DNA of 64,000 bases, taken from the NCBI GenBank assembly GCA_017979445.1, contig CM030714.1:45275220-45339219 (forward strand). The letters are read 5' to 3'. Below are positions 40,928 through 54,500 of this stretch, one piece after another. The stretch comes from Akebia trifoliata. Lineage: Eukaryota; Streptophyta; Magnoliopsida; Ranunculales; Lardizabalaceae. A model generated the notes under the pieces. It saw only the letters and a program-made list of their open reading frames with translations. It was not told where the DNA came from and searched no databases. A program made the translations under genes and the position numbers. The stretch's first letter is position 1. Each line of letters starts with the position of its first letter.

Positions 40928-43825
40928 TGATGAAGCACTCCAAGGTTTCTCTCATTCTTCTTCTTCTTCTCTGTCTCCTCTTTCTCGCCACGGTTCTAGA
41001 GTTTGTTACAAATAATCTGAGAGAAGCTGAAAAGCCATTTTTTATAGAATATTGGGTGATCTAGATAGCCCCTCCAACTTTATAAATATATGAGAAACCC
41101 CTAAACTTTTAAATTGATGAAATACACCTTGACTTTGGTATTCTCTCATGGACTAATGAAAATGACCTGAATGCTCTCATCTAGATATCTAACTAAAGAA
41201 CCTAGATTTTTCTCTCAAAATTTATCATCATAGGTTCTTCAATGGGTAAATTAATTTTTTTAGGGAATTTTATTTACACTGCCCATGAAATGGGCAATAT
41301 TATACTCAACCCTTTAACATACAATGTCAGGTTTAATTTGATGAATTAATGGATACATTTTGATTTTATTCAAAATATCTTTTAAAAACTTAAATTATTA
41401 AAAAAAAAAAATTGGAAGAAAATAAAAAATAAAAACTTTACCTATAAATCATCAATAAAATGGTGCATTGAATTTCAATTAAGAGGTAAACTTAGCCTTG
41501 CATTTTGTGGTAGAGCTAGTAAGAAGCTTGTGGGGGGCAATTGCCCCCACAGAACTTTTAGATAACCCTTTAATTTTTGAAGATGACATTGTCTTGTGAT
41601 TGACCTTCTCTTATAGACTAGTTGGAAAATACTTAAATATCTTTTTGTTAAACTTCCAAACAAAATTTCTTAATTTCTCCTCAAAATCATTCTTATGAGT
41701 TCTTCAATTGTGCCACTGACTATAATTTGCCCTCACTATAAAAAAATCTTGACTCTACCCCTATTTGCAAGGGATAAATCAAATAACATCAATATCACAA
41801 GGAGTATTATTAAGATTCTCTTATATTAAATTTATTTTAACTCATTTTTATGTCTTTGTTTGTCGACCTCACATTAACCCTTGTAAAAATAATTGATTTT
41901 TTATCCAAAATTCTATCATATTTTAGTTATCCAAAATTCATTATTATAAGGATGTTTCAAGATCGAGAAAAAATCTTAAGATAATATTTAAAGTAAAAAA
42001 TTTTACCTAAGAAATTGAAAATGACTGTTTTGGGAAAGAGGACATTTAGGTCTTTTTATACTAGTCTATTAGAGACGACTGGCACCGAGGAGTACATGTC
42101 ATTTTTAGTAATAAAATATGTGGGGCACACAAAATATTACAAATTAAAGTAGAGGGCTATCTCTAAACTACCCGTAATTATTACTTTTGGTTCAGGTGTA
42201 ACAGTGTAAAAGGCTTTTGTCTTCTATCAAAATGGACTTTCGAAAAAACCAAAACTTCGCTTTTTATTACTACAATACCCTCGATGTTTGGGTCAAGTAA
42301 CCTTGAGGCCTAGACTGTCAACGGAAAGGCGGCTCGCAATCATTTTCACTTTCTCACCTAACCTGCACATCCCATAAAAATCTCATCTTCTCGAGGGTAT
42401 AACAGCCATTTGAATACCCATTTACCCGGAAACGAAAACCCCACATTGAAACCAATTAGAGCCGGGTTTACTATGAACCCAAAAGATAGTAACTAGAACC
42501 AATAGATTCTATCTGATGGGCGTCTGCAGAGACCCGAAATTAATTTATTTTCTCATTCTTATTTTTATATTATATGTGATTTAAGATTTTCTTATATTTT
42601 AAATTTAACTTATATTATGTAAAATTTTCAATTTTTCATATAAACTAAATATTGAAGTTTAAAATGATTCACCTTTTTGTTTAAAGTTTATTACTTGTAA
42701 ATAATGCGAATTTTAATTTTATATTAAATATATCATTGAATCATATTTTTAATAGAAAAAATTATAATTAAGTTAATATTTTGTAGATAATATATTTTTT
42801 TTTTTAAATTTATAATGATTTTAAAATACCTTTTCCTAATTCTTGAAAATTGTAACCGACCAACGGGTACTCATAATTCTTGGTTGTTCCCATTCCACAT
42901 ACTTTACAATTGGAATAGAAAATATTTAGTGGATGGTGGTTTTGTTTTTCCTAGGAACCGACCCATTGACACCCCTGGATCAATGTTAATCCAATCTAAT
43001 ATTTGTCAAATTGGTCGGATCATAGTCGAGCCTTGATTCAATTATGTTGGGTTGATATATGTTTTTAAAAATACTTAAAATCCTGAATATATTTTTTCTA
43101 AAATATATTTATTTATATTCATAAAAAGACAATACTGACAAAAATTGGTGGTTCATGACCAAACCAATTGTATTACAAAAACTGATCAAACCCAACATGA
43201 CCCATGGATATTTCCTATTTTTAGAGCATTGTTTTGAATTAGCTAGAGTGACGATTCTTTGAAGGCTTTGTAAAATTAAAATTCCTTTAAAATTACTCGA
43301 GCTAGTTGTAGAAGCAATTTGTTGGGTGGTTCTACCTTGGGATTTGCAACTTGCTATTGATCCTTCTTTTGATTTGTTATTCTCTAAGATGGACCTGCAC
43401 CATAAAGCCTTTGATGCCTAAGTCAAATCTCCAGAAAAATTTGGCAAAGTCTTAGTATATTAAAAATTGAGTACCTTTGATCCTTCATATGCCCATTTTA
43501 TAAAGGATAGGTTAGAATCCTTCAAATCACTGTTTCTAAGTTCTTCCTTATCCTTCTTACTTAGGATTCTATACCATTTTAAGCTCCCTTTGATTTGATA
43601 TCTTTTTGAAAAGATGTCTTCCATATATCCCACTCAAATCCTAACAAAAGTAGGGATTTGTTGGGATGTAGGATGCCTTGGAATATCGTGCCTTCCACGA
43701 GATCATTTCTCAACCTAGTAGTCCATGAACTCGAATTGATTTCAACCTGATTTTTCTCTTGATCCACAATTCACAGTGCTTTCAATTCTCACTCGAACCA
43801 TTGAACCACACTTTCCCTTCTAGTC
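40928..43825. other. Gene-free stretch with repeat fragments
   Basis: 41050-41260 and 41560-42175 resemble the repeat block of 32.7-34.4 kb. A hAT-type miniature element lies between them. 42490-42830 is extremely AT-rich. 43200-43760 contains clipped open frames without a recognisable domain. No gene is supported. Confidence 0.45.
41505..41766. mobile_element. hAT-type miniature element (second copy)
   Basis: It aligns with 17626-17954: TAGAGCTAGTAAG, GGGGCAATTGCCCCCACAGA, GACATTG, TTCAATTGT, TTTGCCCTCACTATAA and a right end TTGACTCTACCCCTA. The left terminal repeat is diverged. Confidence 0.5.
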
Positions 43826-44498
43826 TAGAGGTGCACATGATTTGGATTTGCAGCAAAATTGAAATTGAATCAAACATGATCGGTTTTATAAATTTGGAAT
43901 TGAATCAATCCAATTATCCTATAGAACAGAATCAATCCAAATCAATCTTAATTCGGATCATTTCTCAATTTTCATACTTATTATTTTCAATAGTAAAATT
44001 AAAATAGTTAAAATTTAAAATTTAAAATTAAGCAAAATAAATATAAAACAAAGTATCGCACATAACACATAACACACATAAACAAAGTATCAACATATTT
44101 ATTATTTCAACATAAACAAAATATCATGCATAACACATTAAAAATGAAAATCATGAAAAAATTATAAAATAAATGAAAGAAACTAAGAAAGATGGCGAAT
44201 AACAAGGTGAGGGAAACGGACGAATAGATTTTCTTCAAAGAACTTGAAGAGAAAATAGATGAAAGAAATTAAGAAAGGGATTTGAGACTTCGAGTATTGT
44301 TTGAATTTTTTTTTTTTTTTTTTTCATCTTTTAAGATTATATATATACCCCTAATCCAGAATCGAACCAAATTAGTCAATTTTTTTTTACAATCCGTACC
44401 CTAACCAAACCATGCTCAATCCAAATCAAACCAATCCAATCCAAAAGGTTTCTGATTGGTTCGATTCTTGGATTTACCCGATCTAGCGTGCACCCCTA
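43826..44498. mobile_element. hAT-like non-autonomous element (TAGAGGTGCAC ends)
   Basis: The left end is TAGAGGTGCACATGATTTGG and the right end, inverted, TAGGGGTGCACGCTAGATC. The outer 8-bp flanks TTCTAGTC and TCCTGACC match at 4 of 8, all differences being transitions. The interior is A-rich with direct repeats of AACATAAACAAA and CGCATAACACAT. It has no coding capacity. Confidence 0.55.
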
Positions 44499-44903
44499 TC
44501 CTGACCTACAAACTGTGCAAATCTCAAGGTGACACGGGTGTCTTCTTATGATCTACATAATTTACCCCTCCACATTAGTCTTAACTATTTTTTCTTTTTT
44601 TGTTCAGTTCATTTTCGTCCTTTGTTATCCTCATTATTTCTTATTGACCAGGTGATAAGTAACTTGATTCAAACAAATTGGATTCACCACATTGATCAAT
44701 CTCTTAATTAACGGATAACATTATATACTCATCATTACATAACTTATTTCATATATGAATTTAATCTCTAGGTATGAAGAACGAAAATCAACATTATCAA
44801 ACTTATCATTAGGTTGGCGGCCATCAAAAATCTTTTCTAGCTATCTCCAAATATAGTTGGCTTACACCGAGTATAAAATCGATAGACCTATATTAGATCA
44901 ATG

Positions 44904-45065
44904 GAAAATGCAGGAATGACATCAAAGTCGACACCATTACACACATTGTTAATGTGGATGTGTGTACAGCACCATAGATGCTTTTCATCACGACACGAGT
45001 GAAAAGCATCTATGATTATGTGAATTCCTCCCCATCAGCAATGTGTGAAACGATGTCGATTCTTA
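44904..45065. mobile_element. Hairpin MITE (GAAAATGC type)
   Basis: It begins GAAAATGCAGGAATGACATC. The arms pair through CATAGATGCTTTTCATC / GTGAAAAGCATCTATGAT and CACACATTGTTAATG / CAGCAATGTGTG. The same plan is seen at 57160. No target duplication was identified, so the right edge is approximate. Confidence 0.5.
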
Positions 45066-45309
45066 TAGGATTTTGTGTCACGTGTTGAGAGCATAAAATG
45101 CAGACTTGAAGGTGCAAGCAACTTGTTATAATGGCGGGTATGTAGAATCCAGTTAAAATATAGGAGTACCCACCACTTAGTGGTGTGTAATTAATGTTAA
45201 AGCGAAAGATGCAAAAGCAATTAAATAAAGGAATTGGGTTAGTTAGAGATAATTATCAACTTCAAATCTGGTGTTGTGCTCAACTGGTAGCCAAATTAAG
45301 AAAGGGAAA

Positions 45310-45690
45310 CACTTTCCTTACTAAAATAGTAAGATTTTAAGCCTTACTGAGCCGTTTTACTCAAATGGATTGCCACAACAGCAATCCAACATCACAACAC
45401 TAAGTTTCATTGGCAAACTCAGATCCAAAATAATAAATTTAAAAAAAAAAATTCTTTTGAACTTGATCGAAGATTTTGAAAAAAGACAACTATCAAATTT
45501 TCACATAATTCTCAAATTTAAAATTGAAATTCAACAGTGAAAAATAACTTTTTTTAGAAAAAAAATTCAAAGGTCATGAAAAATTTTCCTCTACAACCCT
45601 AAAGTACTTGATCATGTTTTTGGAAACCACAAGGCAAGCTCAAGGACCCATAGTAAGGGTTAAATCCTTACAAACTTAGTAAGGCTAGTT
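45310..45690 (+). repeat. Dispersed repeat, TTAGTAAGG family (copy 5)
   Basis: It contains CCTTACTAAAATAGTAAG, ACTCAAATGGATTGCC, CAGCAATCCAAC, TTGATCGAAGATTTTGAAAA, GATCATGTTTTTGGA and TCCTTACAAACTTAGTAAGG. Confidence 0.6.
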
Positions 45691-46194
45691 GAGCGCATTA
45701 AGAAATTCAGTGAACTTAGTTGGCTGCCTTCTAATGATGTTGTTAAATGACATAAATACCCTTCAATAATTCAATTATAAAATACTCTCACCACGTTTCA
45801 CTTAATAGTTTTAAGAAGATTATTATTGATTAAGTAACCATCAACCTTATTTTTGTGAAGACCATATTCATCCAACCCTCGAGATTTCGTTACATTAAAT
45901 CAAGTGTTTACCCACCTTTTTTTCATAAAAAATAATTTATTATTCTAATTGCAAGCACGAAGTTGCCCCGTCATTTGCGGTATCATTAGGTGCTAGTCAA
46001 GTCCTATGATGATTTTCACTTTGGAAATATTCTTAAATTGCCAAACTTAATGGCACTTGGAAAGAAGTCTGAGATAAATTAAGATAAAGTCGACGCTCTT
46101 CCAAGGTCCAAAGAGTTGTCTTGCTTCTCTAATTTACTTATAATCAAAGTGTATACCCTATTAATCTAAGCTAGTAGTGGAGTGGACCTGAAAC
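45691..46194. other. Gene-free stretch
   Basis: AT-rich DNA with short clipped frames only. I see no domain, repeat family or terminal repeat here. Confidence 0.5.
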
Positions 46195-46580
46195 ACTGAG
46201 CTGGTTTTTGCTCACAAACTCCTCAGGGATTGGCATGTCAAGCATACAAAGGTAGTTTTTAACAAACAAGGGTACTTTTGTAAAGAGTCATGATAATCTA
46301 ACTACTCCCCAATAATCGATTATCTGACGTGACAAGTTTGGGAATCATAGATCTATGTTCCTCAATATACACAATTCTCTCGAGATACACTTTTTTATGA
46401 GAAAGTGCAATTGGAATATATATTGAGGAGCACAAATCTATGATTTTCGAACTTATCCAGGATAGTCAATTGATTGTGCCATGCGGGGTAGTAAAATTAT
46501 TATGATTCTTTAGTAAATTAGAAATGCCATTCAATACACGTGGATACATGTGATTAGTAGACCCAAGATTTCTGTGGGCT
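46195..46580 (+). repeat. GTACTTTTGTAAATT-core repeat, interrupted by a hairpin MITE
   Basis: The parts outside the inserted element align with 47687-47860 and 16685-16795: CATGTCAAGCATACAA, GGGTACTTTTGTAAA, AAATGCCATTCAATACACGTG and ATTTCTGTGGGCTCTGAGAG. Confidence 0.65.
46285..46508. mobile_element. Mutator-like hairpin MITE with two empty sites elsewhere in the window
   Basis: This 224-bp element has ends GAGTCATGATAATCTAAC and, inverted, GAATCATAATAATTTTAC. Flanks TTTTGTAAA (46276-46284) and TTTAGTAAA (46509-46517) match at 8 of 9. The unoccupied form of the target occurs at about 16727 and 47788. Confidence 0.78.
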
Positions 46581-46589
46581 CTGAGAGAA

Positions 46590-47686
46590 AAAAAAAAATT
46601 CCTTAAATACCATAAAGATAAAAGGTGTACACGTCAATATGCAAGCATGGGACCTATGCACACCCTAATTCCCAGGCAAGAGGGTCCTCATAACAAGAAA
46701 CAGTTGGTACTAGTATACAATGAGTCCGATGATGGATGACAATTATCTAATTTCCTTGGAGATCTACTAGATTCTATTCTTCCTTAAGAGATTGTCTCAG
46801 TTCAAGGGTGTGTATGATTTGAGAAAATAAAGTTTTATCAGTGGAAATAATTTACTAGAAAACTGATCTCCAAAAATGGACTTTATTAGAAAATTAGCTA
46901 ATTAATTTTAGAACAATCAATTTGCAGGTAAAGCTGCATTTGCATGGATTTTCTTGAAATTAAAAGTAAAATTGTTCCATTCATACCATTAAGAGAACTA
47001 GATGCTGACAAGGCATGCTTAATGCAAGGAATTAATAAATGAAAATTCTAGCCCCGACCATCAAATGATTTGTTAAGAGGGAATAATCCTAGAGATTCTC
47101 TAGAAAAATATGAATCTCTAAGAAACTTATGAGTTCTAATTTTCGTCACATCTCAAAGTAACTTTGACACGTTGGGTCTTAATTTAATCCAGTATACATC
47201 AATAAAAATTTTAGAACAAGAGTTTTCATGATCAATCGAACTTATGAACATGACTTACATCCAATGGTAAATTAATGATGAAAGGGATGTCCGGACCTGT
47301 AGGCCCGACCAGTTGGGACAAGGTAAGTGACCTCTTAGAGTATCATATCTTGCCCAAATCCCTTAGGTACATGATATAATCAATAAACCACACAAATCAG
47401 ATAAGCCAAGATGAACTCAAGACTTCACTTCTTTTTTTTTTGGAGAAAGAGACCCTGGCCACTACACTCAACACTTATTTGTTTACATACAAAGTTGAAC
47501 ACCCTAACGTTTGTTTTCTATCACGAAAATAAGAGTTTAGGTAGAAACCACTATTTTAATAGAAAAATAAAACCCATAATAGTAATTAAAATCTCAATTA
47601 AATAGTCTACTAAAAAATTCTAATTATATCTTCATTGTGTCCAAAGAACCTAAATCAGGAAAATAATATTTAAGTAGGATCAAGGC
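46590..47686. other. Gene-free stretch
   Basis: AT-rich sequence without a recognisable gene or element. The short frame at 47411-47605 starts in a T run and has no domain. Confidence 0.45.
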
Positions 47687-47860
47687 CGAGTTGTTTTTTT
47701 TCTCACAGTGCTCGAAGGCTCCTCGGTGCTTGTCATGTCAAGAATACAAGGGTAGTTTGGTAACGAATAAGGGTACTTTTGTAAATTGAAAATGCCATTC
47801 AGTACGTGTGGGTACATGTGACTGGTGAATCCCAGATATCTGTGAGCCAAAACCAAATCA
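47687..47860 (+). repeat. GTACTTTTGTAAATT-core repeat, empty site
   Basis: An uninterrupted copy of the repeat disrupted at 46.2 kb. It reads GGGTACTTTTGTAAATTGAA across the point where the hairpin element sits in the other copy. Confidence 0.65.
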
Positions 47861-49189
47861 TCAAAGCCAAGTAGATTTTTTTTCCTAATTTTATAAAATG
47901 ATAAAATATCAGTAATACCTATAAATTGAAAACTTTCCGAGTTTGACATCGTTTGAGCCTTTGAGGTAGGTTAGAAAAGTGAAGAATAAATTATCAAAGA
48001 AAACACTCGTCTCAACCAATTGTGTGAGGCTCTCCATCAGATTAATGGTTGATGTGAGAAGGAATCCAAAGAAAATGGTTCCCTAGAAAGATCTGTACTC
48101 ATCCTTAGCAGTTCAATACTAATCTCTAGGAAATATGTGTGTCTTCTCTCATCTCGGTCATATGTCTCTTATGTCTAATGAAGAATCTCAAACGTTGCTT
48201 GAAGATAGAAAAGTTCAATTATATATATCAAAGAAGGGTCTTGATATAATACAGCAACTCTTAATACATCGATGTAAAATAATAAAAAATTTACTCAACG
48301 AGGCTTACTTGATTACCTCTCCAAAAGATTGGCCCCTCCAAGAAATGCCCAATCTTTTGTGAGACACTTGGTTGTCCTCCATCCATCACAAATTGACTTC
48401 CTATCCCCCTCTCCAAATACGGACAATTTGCTGCCATGCCATTGTCTCAGGCAAGGCCACCTGGTTTGGATTTGGCAATTATTAGGAGGGGTTGATTCAG
48501 TTAATTTAATTAGATATATATGGAACTTTTCAAATCAATTAGATGGGAAAATTAAAATAAAAAAAATAAAAAAATAAAAAGAAAGAAAGGAGCGGAAGGA
48601 GTAAAATATTGCCGATTTTTAAATAAATTGCTGATTATTTATCAATAATTTTTTTGATTGACTCAAATTTTTATTTATTTTTTATTTTTTTATTTTTAAT
48701 TTTCATGAAAATGTGGCATTTTTAAGACTGAATTTCATTTAGCTCATCATAAATATTTATGGATACAAGATCCATAGAACAGAAAAAGAGTACCTTCTCG
48801 TCTTTCCATCAAACCCTAGAAGAAAATAACCCCTCAGCCAAGTAACAACCCACACATTTTATCGGGCCCAGCGTTCTATTTCTCGAAAGTGATCGAAAAC
48901 TGTTTGAAATTGAAGTTTCATTCCATTATAACTCTACCAATAATGACTTGGTAATTTGTCGGAATTGGATGGTCAACATTGAAAATATCAAACTTGTTAC
49001 GTTCCTTTCCTATGTTAAATATTTCAGATTTCCTGAGCACAATGCCCACGTATCTGACCACGTATCAAGAATCAAAATATTTAAATATAAGGCAGGAACT
49101 AAAAATTTAATTCTCTCTAAAGTCATCTCTTCTCAAAATGTTGGTTTCGGATTCTAGCCACACAGGTGGATCATGAGCATTATTGAGAA
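47861..49189. other. Gene-free stretch
   Basis: Short open frames at 48135-48362 and 48329-48577 overlap in different frames and show no recognisable domain. The rest is AT-rich without clear structure. Confidence 0.45.
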
Positions 49190-49343
49190 GACTAATGATA
49201 AAATAATGCGTTAAAACGTACATGATTGACGTGGCAAGTGTACAAGATCTTTTTCCTTGTGTGTCCTGAAGAAAAAGATCTATGGTTCTCTGTACTTGCC
49301 ATGTCGTCTGCGTACATCTTAACATGTTTGTTTATAACTACTC
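49190..49343. mobile_element. Mutator-like hairpin MITE, perfect 9-bp duplication
   Basis: The left end is GACTAATGATAAAATAATG and the right end, inverted, GAGTAGTTATAAACAAACATG. TATTGAGAA flanks both sides (49181-49189 and 49344-49352). The arms pair through GACGTGGCAAGTGTAC / GTACTTGCCATGTC and AGATCTTTTTC / GAAAAAGATCT. Confidence 0.8.
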
Positions 49344-49352
49344 TATTGAGAA

Positions 49353-50857
49353 TATTTAACTACTCCCCTTGAGATGTCAAACCATATCAAAAATAAATTT
49401 ACCATTTATTTTAATCAAGCAGATACCGTTTTATGAGTCATCTTGAAACAAGATTTAGATGTGAGACTTCCTTCAAGGTCCATATTTTAGTTTCTGCATC
49501 ATACATTAATAATTTCATTAAATGATCTCCTATTTCTTATCCTCAAATATAGGGAATTCAAGGAAAGATTATATGGGGAAGTTAAAAAGGGAGCAGATCC
49601 TTTATGGCGTAAAATCCATGTGGCACTCTACAAATGGGAGAGAGCCATATCATAAATAATTTCTCATCCCTCTTTGTATTCATGATTTAGACTTGATTTA
49701 AAAATAAAAGGAAGACTCTTTTGGGCTGATTCAAGTCTTTAAAAATGAACAGTCACTAAACCCCCAATTTTTTAAAGGTGGGATTCTAATATTTTATTGA
49801 TGTCGCGCTCATTGAATTGTCAAAATTGCCTTACAAAGAGCAATAAGGATATTGTGCTACAGAGGATTCACTCTCAATAGAAAAAAAAATGTAGGTGTTA
49901 TAGTCGTCTCCTCTTCTTCATTTGCAAAAAAATATTTTTTAAAAGGTAGAATGGCAATGATAATATATTGGGATTTGAAAATACTTGTATTATTATCATT
50001 TATTGATGAATTTTGTTGTTAATGGGATAAGTAGCGTAGATGTAAATAGGTAGAGTGACAATATGATATTATAATGAGATTTGATGGATGAAAAGACTTG
50101 TAAAGCTTGTACAAAATCAAATTCAAATTTATGGTGGAAAAGAGAGAGATTGAGATATAGAACAGGATTTAAAAAAGTCATTGTGGGCTATTTTTAGTCT
50201 TTTCCTCCCCAAATAAAGATAAGAGGAGTATTTGAGGAGACCGTTGCATATGCTCTAATGGCTACATCAACAAATGTAGTAGATCTTCCAACTCAGTTTA
50301 GAAGAAATCAAGCAACAAGAAAAATAATATTACCATTTAAAATCCTATACTTTAGTTTCAGACGAGCATAATTTTACAATTGATCACGATCACAATCATC
50401 AGTCATTGTTATGAAATAGTATTGGTGTTTGTAGACTTATACAAAATATGCAATCTCAAAACATAAAATCCAACTATCAGAATTTATTCTAGGGATATGT
50501 CATATGTGAGTATCATAGGCATTAATATCTTATCAAGATCATTGAATTTCATATTTTACTGGTTGGGATTGCATGTTTTTTCATTTTTCATGAGTGCATG
50601 GATTTTCCTATAAAATATCATTGGTAAACTAATTAATGATGTGATCAAATCTAGTCCACTCAACAAGTTCTAAAAATATTGCCACTAATTAACTCCATTA
50701 ACCCACTTGCCTTAAAAAATGTTATTAATACTATATTTTAGCAAGTTTTGTTCTCGAATAAACATTATCTTATATTTTATCTACCACCAAACAAGAAGAA
50801 TCTAGGGGAAAACAAGAAAGAAAGATAATATAAAAAAAAACTCCATACTTCAGATAG
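49353..50857. other. Gene-free stretch
   Basis: AT-rich DNA. No gene, terminal repeat or tandem repeat was recognised. Confidence 0.45.
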
Positions 50858-50862
50858 TTGGT

Positions 50863-51588
50863 TGTTGGAAATCAAGCACAGAACTTGATTTCTTTGTCAA
50901 AAGCAAATAAATAATTACAATTCCCAATCAAATCAACTTGGTTAAGAGATACATAAACCCTTCTTGAAAATAGTTGAAGCTTCCCGTTTGTATAAGGGAA
51001 CACAACAACACTATTTTCAGGATTCAACCTAGCTTAGACTCAATCTCATTCCTTTACAAATTTGCACTACCCGATAGAAACTTGAATATGAAGTTTCTTT
51101 AAGATGCCCAAAATAAATATGAATATGAAGAAAAAAAAAAGTCTCACAAAGAGTAGAGTGAAAATTGAGAGATGTGAGAAAATTGAATGAGTCATAAAAA
51201 ATCAATGGAGTTAGGAGTTTTATATACTAATGAAAATGAACTTGGGGAAATTAATCACAATAAATTGATATATATCTCACAAAATCTTCTAATTAAGATG
51301 CATTGTACATATATTTATTAAATATATGTTTCAAAATATCTTCCAACCTTAGGTTTATCTCTAAATACATTCATCTAAAATTAATGAACTTTAATTTATG
51401 AACTAACATAAATGTTATAAATCTTGAACAATGCACCTAAATCTATTAATTTGGACTTACGAATTTAACTTTCAGACTAGATACAATGAACATCTTTGAT
51501 TCATCTTTACACACTAAACATCCCATTTCGAAAGAAAGTTAAAACTCAATTTAAACTTAAATTTATTTATATAAATCATAAGTCAACA
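50863..51588 (-). mobile_element. Solo LTR with perfect 5-bp target duplication
   Basis: These 726 bp have ends TGTTGG and CAACA, aligned in reverse orientation with 20949-21672 over their full length. TTGGT lies on both sides (50858-50862 and 51589-51593), the 5-bp duplication of LTR retrotransposons. No internal region or second LTR adjoins, so recombination between LTRs most likely removed the body. The superfamily (Copia or Gypsy) cannot be decided from the LTR. Confidence 0.85.
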
Positions 51589-51593
51589 TTGGT

Positions 51594-54500
51594 AAGCAAA
51601 ACCAACTCCATATGAATTAAGGCCATATGTCCTTACTATGGTCTAAAGGAGTTGGGTTTCCCACATCTGACCCTCATTTTTAAAGAGTTGGTTTTGCAAT
51701 TCAAGATCCTAGAGTATAGGACTCATAGACATTTAACTGTATTATGTTAATTTGTTTGGCGTACTTACATGGTAGCATACTTATAACAAAGAAAGAATGA
51801 ATGATTATTTATTGGTGAACTTTATGTTAAATGTGAACATTTTTTGGCTGTAAAGAAATGTTAAGTTCCAAGCCCATTATAGAAATATCTTGAATCCAAT
51901 GCTTTGAAAGAATGACGTGAGTGCGAAGATCCCCCATGTACTTAGTGGATGACACATTTCTAGTTGAACTATTTTGTCGATTGTGAAGGTCAAATTTATG
52001 ATTGACCTCAAGATGTGGTTCAAAGTAAGATCATTCACCAATAAATCGCAAGAATAATGAAAATAAAGAACGAAAAAGAGAAAGAACACAAAAATATTTT
52101 TTCCGTGACAAACATCCTTTTACCTTTATTGCCTTGTACAATCATATGAATTTCAATATACATCGAGTTTTAATGTGTATGGATATACCTTTTTTAAAAT
52201 AAAATTAAAAAAAAAAAAAAAACCTTTTTTATGACAGATTTAGCTAAAGGATAGTTTGATTTTCGTAAGCTTCAAAATTAGTATAGTGCAAAGTACCAAA
52301 TTTATCTCAAATTTCCTTTACCTTTATAACTTCTTAAATTAAATAAGATGTCCTATACATCAAGAATGATGCATAGATAAATCACCAAATTAAATATTTT
52401 AAAGTTAAATATACGTGGAAACATTAGTACTCCTGTTGTTGTGGACCCTTCTTTGTGAAATCTTTGTTACGGTGTATGCTTGACCTTGGTGTACCCTTTT
52501 TTGATGTATACCCTACACCCTTTAATGTGGAGTAGACCTACTCCCTACCCTTCTTGGTTAAATTTACATCTTTTAACCTAGAAACCATGCCTTTTTTTTT
52601 TTTTTTTTTTTTTAAATATAAAATTACAATCCACATTCAATTCCTTGTTGTGTATGCCCAACATTTAATTGCCGCCTAACCTACTCAAGTCTCTAATTAC
52701 TTTTCAAATGGAAATAAAGGGATTTCTGTATCAAGCACGACGTACATGCCTAGAACCTAATCAAACCATCCTTTTATCCTTACCTTTTATATCGGGACTA
52801 TGGGGAAGGCCGAATCTGAATCAACTCCAACGCGTGGATGTAACCCTAATCAAGCAAGGAGCAATGATTTGCACATTCACCATGGATCTGAACCAAAAGG
52901 TTTAGCCAGCAAAGGTAACCCATCAATCTAACCCCAATTGAACGATTGAATATCGCACATCAGATGCATTTACCCAGTTCGAAGCACTGCCCATCCTTAC
53001 CTACCTATCAACACATAAATCGCAAATCCCTCTCTACTTATAGGTGGATAAACTGTGAACATATTGCTTTGCCCTTTCTCTTCATCCTTATAGACTTGCT
53101 TTCGACAATATCCCCAAGATGAAAGATAGCAAATCAATATAAAACATCTCGATGGATGACTCTACCATGCAAAGATCCATTACTAATGCCACTACTATAG
53201 ATGTGGAAAATATAGATTTGCACAACATGAGCCATACAAGAATCCGATCAAAAAAAATTATCATCCATCTTGGGATAGTCCCCAACCCATCATTAATCAT
53301 GGTTAATCATGTTGTTTTCATTAGTTTCCAATGGACGGTACCAATTGCGAAGGTCAAATTTGTGATTGACCTTAAGATGTGGATTGAAGTAAGATTATTC
53401 GCCAATAAATTGCAAGAATAATGAAAAAAAATAACAAAAAAGAGAATGAACACAAAAAAAATTTTTTACGTGATTCGACAAACGTGCATACGTCCATGGG
53501 CTCCGAGGGCCTTTCCACTATAAATCTGATTTACATGACTTCCTATCTTTGGTCCAACTCGTCCTTCCTTCCCCCTCATTCCTTCCTCTTTTACAATGGC
53601 ATTAGTCCTCTTTAAACAGAAAATCCTAATCCTAATTCTAATTACATTGAAAATATTTTTTTTATCCCTACAAATAAAATAATTATCTATTAGGAAAGAA
53701 TCCTCTTAAATTGAAATTCGTCCTTAATTACATAGAATCCTACTCAAACTCTATCATGTATTTGCCTCGATATACATGTTGATGATGCGAATGAATGATC
53801 CAAATGGGAGAATATTTTATTCCTCCACATTGATCTATAATGGTGTGTGTTATAGGTGGCAAAGCCATGATGGAATTTATAAATATGAGCTCAGCCTTCA
53901 AAAACCAACATTTTATAATTCGTCCGCCACTCTTATCTGCCTAATGTGGAATTGGGTTCACTCTTCCTTGAGTCAATTTTAATAATCACTTTGTTCTTTA
54001 ATTAGGTTCTTCGAGTCAATTTTACTAATCATTTTTTTTTTTTTGTTGTTGTTGTTGTTTGTTGTTGTTGTGCAACACTGAATTACTGACACCTTTCCAA
54101 TGGGATTGGGTCTTTTTACTTTGTCACGTTTCTTTTTCTCTTCCCAACTGATAATATTCTTATATATGTGGATTGTGAAGTATCATCCATTGGATAGTGC
54201 CACGTAGGAAATCAAGCATATAAATGCCTAATTTCAAGACTTCTCTAGAGGTCATTTAAGAGGTGGCAAGCATTAAAGCATCAGACCACAATCCCTTGAT
54301 AATGAAGAGGTCATCATTGCTATGGTTTGTGGAGCCTCATAGTACTGATCAACAAGGAGTCATTGTAAAACAAGCCACACGCTCATGCCGGTCCTCTAGA
54401 TACAAGTTAGAAAAGTAACAATTCTCTATGCACTGCTAGGTCAACTCAATGTTAGACCTGATGTCGAACGCTGGCAGTAAAGCATTTTCCAATTCTGAAT

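Noticed and set aside
52669..53421. Two plus-strand open frames, 78 and 89 codons
   Set aside because: No recognisable domain. The second runs into a repeat shared with 51978-52100, so it is not treated as a gene.
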